The notes under the pieces are model-generated. The model saw only the letters and a list, made by a program, of their open reading frames with translations. It had not been told where the DNA came from and made no database searches. 11,980 nucleotides of DNA from an uncultured Clostridia bacterium (lineage in GTDB: Bacteria > Bacillota > Clostridia > Christensenellales > Aristaeellaceae): NCBI GenBank assembly GCA_934631055.1, contig CAKTXP010000062.1, positions 1 through 11,980 on the forward strand, given 5' to 3'. Shown here piece after piece: positions 6,340-11,980 of this stretch. The position numbers were made by a program, and so were the translations under genes. The stretch's first letter is position 1. Each line of letters begins with the position of its first letter.

Positions 6340-8112
6340 CTATGAATTAGAAAATAAGATATTTGCCGCGTCGATGAGCGACGCGCAGGCAAGCGGCTGT
6401 TCCTTGGCAAAGGGGGCAGCCGCTTCCCATATCGTGCGGGACGCGTCGAGATAGCCCGCCTGCGGACGCATGGCGTCGGCGAGGGCGAGCGCATGGAGCA
6501 GGAGCGCGGCGGGCGAGGGCAGTTCTCCGTCATAGATGGCGGGGATACGCGGGAAGAACGCCGCGGCGTCCTGCGGGGTGTGCATAGGCATGCCGTCGCG
6601 GGTCGTAAAGGCGTGGAGCGCCGCGCCGAGCGTCCGCAGACCGCAGTCGCGGTATTCGCCCATCGCGTCATCCTGCCCAAGGGTCAGGAGCGCCAGCGCC
6701 AGCGCGCCTGCCGCGCCGCAAGTCGCCTGAGCGGAAAGCGCGCTGGTCGGCGAAACGGACGGCGGAAGCACGGCGGGCATATTTCCCGCGGTCGGAAGCG
6801 CGATAAGGTAGGAAACCGCGCGCTGAGCCGCCTGCGTGTAGCGGGCTTCGCCCAGACGATGACCGCAGAGCGCGAATACTGCGGCGGCGAGCGCGCAATC
6901 CTCGCTGAGGACATAGGGCGGGGTCTGCGGGAGTTCCCGCGCGGCGCGGGCGCGCAGAAGCTTCGGCGTAACGCGCCGCAGGAACGCCGCGTCCTCCGGC
7001 GTCAGCGATTTGGGGAGCGTCGGCGTCAGCGGGGGCGTTTCCGGCGGAATATCCGATACGGGCGAAAAGCGGCTGGGCGTGACATGCGGAAGGGTCGGGG
7101 CGTGCTGTCGGCGCAGATTCAGCAGGCGGCAGGCACGCAGTCCGTCCTCGTTGCCCAACGCGGCGCAGACCTGTTCCGGCGTAAAGGAACAGCTTTCGCG
7201 GCTGACGGAGAGCATGGGCGTCAGCGCGCCGCCGGACAGAGCGCAGGCGCTCAGCATGAAATCCAGCACGCGGGCGGCTTCTCCGCGCCTGCCGTTTTCC
7301 AGCAGCGTCAGCGCCAGAAGCGCGTTTACGCCGAGCGGCTTTTCGGGAACGAATACGCGCCAGTCTGCTGTCAGCGTCGCACGGAAAAACGAACCGTCCA
7401 GCGGGTCGTACAGGTCGGAGGTGAGCATGGCGTCCAGCGCGTGATTCAGCGCGGCATGCGCCTGACGATTGCCTGCGGCGGCTTCATGCTGCAAGAAGCG
7501 CAGGGCGCAGGGAAGCGGCTGTTTGATTGCGCCAAAACCGCCGTTGATGCCGTCCTGCACGGCGGACAGCGCGCGGAACAGATCGTGTGCGGCGTCGTGC
7601 GGCGAATAGGGCTTATGCAGGGGCGGCACGCGGAAGGAGCGGACGACCTGTGCCGCCTGTCCGGTCAGCGCGGGCAGGTTTTGGGAAAAGCGCCTGTCCG
7701 CCTGCGAGAGCCAGACATACAGCCGCGACGCGTCCAGCGGAAAGCCGGCTGGTGGGAGCGGCGCGGCGAGGAACGGGCGCGTATCGTCCAGCAGCAGCGC
7801 GCAGAGGGGAAGCGCGCCTTCTCCGGAAAAGAGTGCGCCCGCTCTTTGGCAGAGCAGCTCGACGTCCCTGCGTACGCCGGGATACAGATGAACCGGCACG
7901 GTGCGTTCGGCGATCTGCATGGCAAGCGACGCGTCGGAAAGCTCAGGCGGCTGTTCGGCGATAGTCAGGAACACCGGCACATGCCGCGCGCGGGCTTCGT
8001 CGAACGCCTGCGCGGAAAAGGGCAGGAAGCGCACGGGTTCCGGCGGCTGGGCAGGCATCGGCGGCATTTGCGGCGGAACGGGAACAAAAGGCGGCACAGA
8101 AGAAACGCGCAT
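6340..8112 (-). CDS. Degenerate YyaL/DUF255-type thioredoxin-domain protein lacking the active-site cysteines
   Basis: The 590-residue product begins with a proline-rich stretch (7-26). Residues 30-160 line up by pattern with the thioredoxin-like N-terminal domain of the YyaL / SPATA20 (DUF255) family: AFDEARARHVPVFLTI matches the usual AFEKAKxEDKPIFLSI. Where the family has CHWCHVM, this protein has EQPPELSDAS, so the redox cysteines are gone. Later family landmarks remain: GGFG at 191-194 (usual GGFGxAPKFP), DLYDPLDGSFFR near 233-244, a FTPEQVCAALG segment near 310-320, and near the C-terminus the IYDGELPSPAALLLHALA segment. These lie in an alpha/alpha-barrel, glycosidase-like domain. The function of the family is unclear and this member probably has no disulfide chemistry. 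There is no signal peptide. GGAGG sits ten bases before the chosen ATG. It is flanked on both sides by direct copies A and B of the repeat. Confidence 0.75.
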   Translation of the reverse strand: MRVSSVPPFVPVPPQMPPMPAQPPEPVRFLPFSAQAFDEARARHVPVFLTIAEQPPELSDASLAMQIAERTVPVHLYPGVRRDVELLCQRAGALFSGEGALPLCALLLDDTRPFLAAPLPPAGFPLDASRLYVWLSQADRRFSQNLPALTGQAAQVVRSFRVPPLHKPYSPHDAAHDLFRALSAVQDGINGGFGAIKQPLPCALRFLQHEAAAGNRQAHAALNHALDAMLTSDLYDPLDGSFFRATLTADWRVFVPEKPLGVNALLALTLLENGRRGEAARVLDFMLSACALSGGALTPMLSVSRESCSFTPEQVCAALGNEDGLRACRLLNLRRQHAPTLPHVTPSRFSPVSDIPPETPPLTPTLPKSLTPEDAAFLRRVTPKLLRARAARELPQTPPYVLSEDCALAAAVFALCGHRLGEARYTQAAQRAVSYLIALPTAGNMPAVLPPSVSPTSALSAQATCGAAGALALALLTLGQDDAMGEYRDCGLRTLGAALHAFTTRDGMPMHTPQDAAAFFPRIPAIYDGELPSPAALLLHALALADAMRPQAGYLDASRTIWEAAAPFAKEQPLACASLIDAANILFSNS

Positions 8113-8183
8113 GTGGGTTCATCCTCCGATTTTCGGTGATGTTCCCAGCATGCGCGGTTTGGTATGGAGTTATACGGGGGGTT

Positions 8184-8467
8184 ACGCTGGGCTGCCGACC
8201 CGGGAAACTCGCATAGAAACGCAAGCGTTTCTTGCGATTTCCGATTTCCGTCACGCTGAATCCCGCACAGCGGGCGCGTGACTCCAATCCCAGACCTGCT
8301 TGGGGCTTTGCCCCAAACCCCACAAGGGAACTGAGTTCCCTTGACCTTCCTCTTCGCTATCGCTTCGCGATAGCGGCAGGAAAAAATATTTAAGCCGCCG
8401 CGAAGCGAAGAAGGGAGTCTGAGGGATAATATCCCTCAGGCAGGGTTTGGGGCGGCAGCCCCAACGT
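8184..8467 (+). repeat. Structured intergenic repeat, copy B
   Basis: A 284 bp copy in the same orientation as copy A, filling the gap between the DUF255-like gene start and the rapZ stop (8 bases away). It is the best-formed copy. Ends ACGCTGGGCTGCCG and CGGCAGCCCCAACGT are inverted repeats, and the flanking GGGGGG / CCCCC could extend the pairing. Hairpins: 8210-8236, 8250-8282 (GTCACGC/GCGTGAC, perfect), 8300-8316 (TTGGGGC/GCCCCAA), 8323-8343 (CAAGGGAAC/GTTCCCTTG), 8355-8375 (CGCTATCGC/GCGATAGCG), 8419-8439 (CTGAGGGAT/ATCCCTCAG), and a final TTGGGGC/GCCCCAA with GGCA loop ending near 8464. CGCGAAGCG at 8399-8407 can compete for the fifth hairpin. Relative to flanking transcripts it is read antisense. 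I see no flanking target-site duplication. Confidence 0.92.
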
Positions 8468-8475
8468 CCCCCTCG

Positions 8476-9366
8476 TTATTTCTCCCGCCGGAAGGGCCAA
8501 CTCGCTTCTTCCAGCGTGATGTCGCGGTGGGATACGCTGACCGGCTGACCGAGCGCGCGCAGATGCGCGCCCAGCGCTTCGCTGATGGCGACCGAGCGAT
8601 GCGCGCCGCCCGTGCAGCCGATGGCGATCATCAGCCGACGCTTGCCTTCACGCTGATACAGCGGCAGAAGATAATCGACCAGCTCGTAGAGATGGCTCAG
8701 GAACTCGCGCGTCTCTTCCTTGCCCAGAACGTAATCCCGAACCGGCGCTTCCAGACCCGTGTATGCGCGAATCTCCTTGATGTAAAACGGATTGGGCAGG
8801 AAACGCACGTCAAACACAAGGTCGCTCTCCCGCGGGATGCCGCGCTTGTAGCCGAAAGACATGATCTCCGTCCGCAGGATCGTCTGGTTCTCGCCGTCGG
8901 CGAGCAGCTCATCCACGCGCGCGCAAAGCTCCTTCGGGCGTAGACCGCCGGTCGAAAGCACATAGTTGGCGCGCTCACGCAGGGGCTGAAGCATTTCGCG
9001 CTCTTTGGCAATCGCCTGCTCAAGGCTCATGCCGTTCTTCATCAGCGGATGATCGCGGCGGGTCTCCTTATAGCGGTCGATGAGCGTTTCCGTATCCGAT
9101 TCCAAAAAAAGGATGGATATCTCATGGCTGTCGCCGCTCTGGTCAATGGCGCTGATAACGGCTTCGGCATTGAACAGCGCGCCGCTTCGGGAATCGACGC
9201 CGAGCGCGACGGGGGTATCCACCTCGACCCTTTCGCAGAGCGTAAAGGCGGGCGCAAGCAGCAGCGGCGGGATATTATCCATGCACTGATAGCCGTTATC
9301 TTCCAGATGGCGCAGGACGCTCGTCTTTCCCGCGCCGGAAAGCCCGGTAACGATCAAAAATCTCAT
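8476..9366 (-). CDS. rapZ: RNase adapter / nucleotide-binding protein RapZ (YvcJ)
   Basis: The 296-residue product has the RapZ N-terminal P-loop G8-L-S-G-A-G-K14-T at the very start and the C-terminal signature IGCTGGAHRSVAISEAL near the end, with FDVRFLPNPFY between them. The length matches the family (about 285-295). RapZ binds nucleotides; in enterobacteria it adapts the GlmZ small RNA to RNase E to tune amino-sugar synthesis, and in Bacillus YvcJ affects competence. A link to cell-wall precursor supply fits the neighbour murB. I chose ATG 9366 because the P-loop must lie about eight residues from the start and AGGAAGGA stands seven bases upstream; the frame stays open to 9654 only because it reads through repeat copy C. 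It is probably cotranscribed with murB through copy C. yvcK and whiA, which often follow in Firmicutes, are missing here. Confidence 0.95.
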   Translation of the reverse strand: MRFLIVTGLSGAGKTSVLRHLEDNGYQCMDNIPPLLLAPAFTLCERVEVDTPVALGVDSRSGALFNAEAVISAIDQSGDSHEISILFLESDTETLIDRYKETRRDHPLMKNGMSLEQAIAKEREMLQPLRERANYVLSTGGLRPKELCARVDELLADGENQTILRTEIMSFGYKRGIPRESDLVFDVRFLPNPFYIKEIRAYTGLEAPVRDYVLGKEETREFLSHLYELVDYLLPLYQREGKRRLMIAIGCTGGAHRSVAISEALGAHLRALGQPVSVSHRDITLEEASWPFRREK

Positions 9367-9403
9367 TGCTTTATCCTTCCTATGTATGAGGGGACGATGG
9401 AGG

Positions 9404-9666
9404 ACGATGGGGCTGCCGCCCCAAACCCTGCCTGAGGGACATTGTCCCTCAGACTCCCTTCTTCGCTTCGCGGCGGCTAAAATATTTTTTCCTGCCGCTA
9501 TCGCGAAGCGATAGCGAAGGGGAAGGTCAAGGGAACTCAGTTCCCTTGTGGGGTTTGGGGATTGGAGCCACGCGCCCGCTGGGCGGGATTCAGCGTGGCA
9601 GAAATCGGAAATCGTAAGAAACGCTTGCGTTTCTATACGAGTTTCCCGGATCAAAGCCCCAATCGT
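9404..9666 (-). repeat. Structured intergenic repeat, copy C (inverted)
   Basis: A 263 bp copy in the opposite orientation to A and B, between murB and rapZ. Ends ACGATGGGGCTG (9404-) and GCCCCAATCGT (-9666) are inverted repeats, and GAGG/CCTC just outside extend them. In element order the hairpins are 9613-9639 (CGTA-AGAAACG stem), 9567-9599 (GCCACGC/GCGTGGC), 9528-9548 (CAAGGGAAC/GTTCCCTTG), 9496-9516 (CGCTATCGC/GCGATAGCG), 9432-9452 (CTGAGGGAC/GTCCCTCAG) and a terminal TGGGGC/GCCCCA. The TTGGGGC hairpin of A and B is removed by a clean 22-base deletion. Between its ends it differs from B at about 11 positions, of which six form three compensating pairs. Confidence 0.92.
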
Positions 9667-9680
9667 TCCTCCCTCCGTCC

Positions 9681-10595
9681 TCAGTCCTCTCCCAGAATGC
9701 GAACCTCCGGCTCAAGATGAACGCCGGACTGCTCAAAGACGCGCTGCTCGACTTGGCGCATCAGCTCCAGAATGTCGCTCGCCGTCGCGCCGCCGATGTT
9801 CACGATGAATCCGGCGTGCTTTTCGCTGATCTGAGCGCCGCCGACCGTTAAACCGCGTAAACCGCAGTCGTCAATGAGCTTGGCGGCAAAATGCCCCTCC
9901 GGACGCTTGAACGTGCTTCCCGCGCTCGGATAATTCAGCGGCTGCTTCTCTCGGCGCATGGCGGCGCATTCCTCCATCCGCGCGCGGATCGCCTGCGGGT
10001 CGCCCGGCGTCAGGGACAGCGTGATCTGCGCGGCAGCGACGTTCGCGCCCATCAGTGCGCTGTGGCGGTAGGAGAAATCCAGCTCGTCAGCGGAGAACGC
10101 AACTCTCTTCCCGCTGTGCAGCGACACGCATTCCACGGAGGAAACGATCTGCGCCAGCTCGGCGCCGTATGCGCCCGCGTTCATGGTCACGCCGCCGCCG
10201 ATGGTTCCGGGAATGCCCGCCAGCTCCGCCATGCCGCAAAGCCCTTCGTCCCGCGCAAACGCGGCGATTGCGCCCAGCGGCGCGCCCGCTTCGACGATCA
10301 GGTTGTCCCCGACCCGACGGATAGCGGACATCGCGGAGGAGACGCGCAGAACCAGCCCGCGTATGCCGCCGTCGCGGACGAGCAGGTTTGAGCCGTTGCC
10401 GATGACGGTCACAGGCACATCCGCCTTTTTCGCGGCGCTCAGCGCGACGGGAATTTCATCCGCCGACGCGATATTGACCAGTACATCGGCTGCGCCGCCG
10501 ACGCGGAACGTGGTATACTGCGCCATCAAAGCGCGGGGAATGATGCGTTCCGGCGCGAAATTCGCCTGAACGAGCGACTGAATCAGGGCGTCCAT
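9681..10595 (-). CDS. murB: UDP-N-acetylenolpyruvoylglucosamine reductase
   Basis: MurB makes UDP-MurNAc by NADPH-dependent, FAD-assisted reduction of UDP-GlcNAc-enolpyruvate, the second committed step of peptidoglycan synthesis, in the cytoplasm. The 304-residue product shows the FAD-binding TTFRVGGAAD near the N-terminus, GNGSNLLV at 66-73, AGIPGTIGGGVTMNAGAYG at about 126-144, the S-Y-R-H-S motif (Y176, R177), the catalytic serine in AGS227TFKRP, and LEPEVRILGE at the C-terminus with the conserved glutamate. The short form with a YRxS motif fits the Gram-positive type II class. ATG 10595 is chosen over upstream in-frame starts because AGGAGG is seven bases before it and the extra upstream codons include the promoter. 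It has its own promoter at 10633-10661; rapZ follows after repeat copy C. Confidence 0.96.
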   Translation of the reverse strand: MDALIQSLVQANFAPERIIPRALMAQYTTFRVGGAADVLVNIASADEIPVALSAAKKADVPVTVIGNGSNLLVRDGGIRGLVLRVSSAMSAIRRVGDNLIVEAGAPLGAIAAFARDEGLCGMAELAGIPGTIGGGVTMNAGAYGAELAQIVSSVECVSLHSGKRVAFSADELDFSYRHSALMGANVAAAQITLSLTPGDPQAIRARMEECAAMRREKQPLNYPSAGSTFKRPEGHFAAKLIDDCGLRGLTVGGAQISEKHAGFIVNIGGATASDILELMRQVEQRVFEQSGVHLEPEVRILGED

Positions 10596-10632
10596 CCATG
10601 ACCCTCCTGCTGAATGAAAAAACTCTGCGTTT

Positions 10633-10661
10633 ATTGTACCCCAATAAACGATGTTACACAA
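10633..10661 (-). promoter_or_regulatory. murB promoter
   Basis: On the minus strand TTGTGT (10656-10661, 3/6 match) and TACAAT (10633-10638, 5/6 match) are 17 bases apart. A start near 10626 leaves a leader of about 30 nt ending in the AGGAGG site. It lies just past the terminator of the preceding unit, as expected for a new transcript. Confidence 0.6.
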
Positions 10662-10678
10662 GGAAAAGCGCAATTTGA

Positions 10679-10718
10679 CAAAAAGAAATCGCCCGTACAG
10701 CCTATGCGGCCGGCGGGC
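10679..10718 (-). terminator. Rho-independent terminator after the acetyltransferase gene
   Basis: Read on the minus strand, GCCCG and CGGGC arms (10691-10718) enclose a second stem CGGCC/GGCTG around a GCATA loop, followed by GATTTCTTTTT. It begins 16 bases after the acetyltransferase stop and separates that unit from murB. Confidence 0.75.
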
Positions 10719-10734
10719 GGGGTTGAAAAAGGTT

Positions 10735-11328
10735 TTACAAGGAGGCAGGCGTGACGCGGTCCTCCGGCGTGATCTTGCGCAGGACGCGGCAGGGGTTGCC
10801 GACCGCGACGACGCCCGCGGGAATATCGCGCGTGACGACGCTGCCCGCGCCGATGACGCTCCCCTTTCCGATGGTCACGCCGCCGCAGACGGTGACGTTC
10901 GCGCCGAGCCATACGTCGTCTTCCAATGTGATGGGCGCGGATGTGCCGATGCCTTGCGCGCGCTGTTCAGGCAGGAGCGCATGACCGGCACAGGCGAGAC
11001 AGACGCCCGGCGCAATAAAGGCGTTCGCGCCGATATGCACGGGCGACGTATCCAGAATGACGCAGTTGTAATTGATGACCGCCAGACCGTGCGTATGGAT
11101 ATTGAAGCCGTAGTCACAGCGGAAGGTCGGCTCGATAAACGTCAGCGGATGGCAGGTTCCCAGAAGCTCTTGCAGGATGTCGGCGCGGGTCTGCTGCTCG
11201 TCCGGCGCGGTCTGGTTGTAGCGCCAGAGGAGCTTTTTCGCGTGCATCTGGAGTTCGGTGGGCATATCGCGATGATCGGAGACGTAGGGCGTCGAGCCGG
11301 TGAGGATATCAAGGAATGGATGAGCCAT
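10735..11328 (-). CDS. Maltose/galactoside-type sugar O-acetyltransferase
   Basis: The 197-residue product is a left-handed beta-helix (hexapeptide-repeat) acyltransferase of the Maa/LacA/NodL class, which moves acetyl from acetyl-CoA to a sugar hydroxyl in the cytoplasm. Family landmarks: EPTFRCDYGFNIH at 66-78, the catalytic histidine H116 in AGHALLPEQR (usual ATHPLxPxxR), hexapeptide turns VWLGANVTVCGGVTIGKGSV, and the ending GAGSVVTRDIPAGVVAVGNPCRV. The natural acceptor is unknown; members often have broad or detoxifying activity. ATG 11328 has ACAGGTGA close upstream. It follows the exported hypothetical gene by 34 bases, so both are likely on one transcript that ends at the terminator after this gene. 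Confidence 0.92.
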   Translation of the reverse strand: MAHPFLDILTGSTPYVSDHRDMPTELQMHAKKLLWRYNQTAPDEQQTRADILQELLGTCHPLTFIEPTFRCDYGFNIHTHGLAVINYNCVILDTSPVHIGANAFIAPGVCLACAGHALLPEQRAQGIGTSAPITLEDDVWLGANVTVCGGVTIGKGSVIGAGSVVTRDIPAGVVAVGNPCRVLRKITPEDRVTPASL

Positions 11329-11362
11329 AGTTCACCTGTCTGTTGTCGAGTTTGGGGAAAAA

Positions 11363-11962
11363 TCAGTTGGCGATCTGCCGTCTGACGCCATCCTCGCTGA
11401 CGACGGTCAGGGGCGCGTCCTCGCCGGTCAGGCAGAGCTGTTCGCCGTCGGAAAGCCCAAGCACCTCGCGCATGGCGGCGAGGTCGGCGACCTGATAGGT
11501 CGCCTGAACGTAGAAATCGAAATCCGCCAGAACGATCTCCGTGATGCCGACGCGGTTAAACACGTCGATGACATGCTGGTCGAGTTGAAGCATCAGCCCG
11601 CCGTCACGATTGCCCTGCCGGATGCACAGGCGGATATCCTTTTCGCCGCCGGTCTGCGCCGCGCAGAGCTTCTCCTGAAAGGTGACGCCTTCGCCGTCGG
11701 GCGTATACAGGCGCAGATTCAGCATCAATCCGCCGATGCGCGCCTGATAGAGCCAGCCGTCGTAAGCGGAAACGCCGAGATAGGCGCGGCGGCGCCCGAA
11801 TTCTTCGAGCTGACCGGCGTCCTCGCGGCGGGACGTGGGCTGCACATCCTGCTGGGTGGAAAGGGTGAGCGGCGCAGTCTCTCCCGCCAGAGCGCAGGCG
11901 GGAAGCATGAGCAGCGCGGCGCAGAGCGCGGCGGCTGCGCCGCGGGTTTTACGGCTCTTCAC
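11363..11962 (-). CDS. Exported protein of unknown function
   Basis: I do not recognise this 199-residue protein. It has a clear signal peptide: MKSRKTR, a hydrophobic alanine/leucine segment 9-21, and a likely signal peptidase I site after ALA at 24-26. A lipoprotein reading (LPAC at 20-23) is less likely because proline is unusual before the lipobox cysteine. The mature part mixes beta-strand-like segments (YLGVSAYDGWLYQARIGGLM, LNLRLYT) with a final helical part, and ends with VVSEDGVRRQIAN. The start is GTG at 11962, with AGAAGGGA nine bases upstream. It lies 34 bases before the acetyltransferase gene, probably in the same operon, but this does not tell its role. Its own promoter is outside the window. 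Confidence 0.7.
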   Translation of the reverse strand: MKSRKTRGAAAALCAALLMLPACALAGETAPLTLSTQQDVQPTSRREDAGQLEEFGRRRAYLGVSAYDGWLYQARIGGLMLNLRLYTPDGEGVTFQEKLCAAQTGGEKDIRLCIRQGNRDGGLMLQLDQHVIDVFNRVGITEIVLADFDFYVQATYQVADLAAMREVLGLSDGEQLCLTGEDAPLTVVSEDGVRRQIAN

Positions 11963-11980
11963 GGATATCGTTCCCTTCTT

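Noticed and set aside
6493..8139. 548-codon open frame opposite the DUF255-like gene
   Set aside because: Arginine- and glycine-rich antisense shadow with no recognisable motifs; the minus-strand frame has ordered family landmarks and a ribosome binding site.
8113..8183. Promoter for the DUF255-like gene (TATAAC on the minus strand near 8170)
   Set aside because: No matching -35 hexamer at a suitable distance, and the -10 match is modest.
8340..8400. Rho-independent terminator of rapZ made by the T-run in copy B read leftward
   Set aside because: The run of T's is not immediately preceded by a stable hairpin in that direction, so I do not call it as a terminator.
6038..8467. Composite transposon made of copies A and B around the DUF255-like gene
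   Set aside because: No transposase is present in or near the copies, and no target duplication is visible; only deletion by recombination is proposed.
6038..9666. CRISPR array
   Set aside because: The repeats are ~280 bp, few, far apart and in both orientations; there are no short regular repeat-spacer units or cas genes.

Overview
The window looks like chromosomal DNA of a fairly GC-rich Firmicute, probably an uncultured clostridial gut lineage. This rests on AGGAGG-type ribosome binding sites, TTGACA/TATAAT promoters, a murB–rapZ pair, a clostridial-style SWIM/SNF2 helicase and a peptidoglycan-binding protein with polyserine linkers. No single feature fixes the genus. The first ~110 bases are visibly more AT-rich than the rest.

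Left part (1-2760): the first 16 codons of a leftward gene run off the edge (possibly peptidase S51-like). A gene-poor, hairpin-rich stretch (49-421) follows, with a good leftward terminator. Next come a secreted cell-wall-binding protein with four peptidoglycan-binding domains joined by polyserine (422-2071), with a near-consensus promoter, and thpR, an RNA 2',3'-cyclic phosphodiesterase (2154-2708).

Middle (2760-8112): a large SWIM/SNF2 helicase (2843-6025) runs rightward from a promoter that overlaps the divergent thpR promoter. Facing it is a 590-codon gene (6340-8112) that I read as a degenerate member of the YyaL/DUF255 thioredoxin-domain family lacking the active-site cysteines.

Right part (8476-11980): leftward genes for RapZ (8476-9366), MurB (9681-10595), a hexapeptide-repeat sugar O-acetyltransferase (10735-11328) and an exported protein of unknown function (11363-11962). 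The acetyltransferase unit ends in a clear terminator and murB has its own promoter just after it. yvcK and whiA, often next after rapZ, are not there.

The most unusual thing is a family of ~263-284 bp repeats, one copy in each of three successive intergenic gaps: A 6038-6320, B 8184-8467 (same orientation) and C 9404-9666 (inverted). Each has complementary ends and a series of hairpins. Copies differ by paired substitutions that keep the stems intact (six compensated base pairs in four hairpins), so the structure itself appears to be maintained. It does not correspond to any named RNA or mobile element that I recognise. It could be a MITE-like structured DNA element or a dispersed non-coding RNA.
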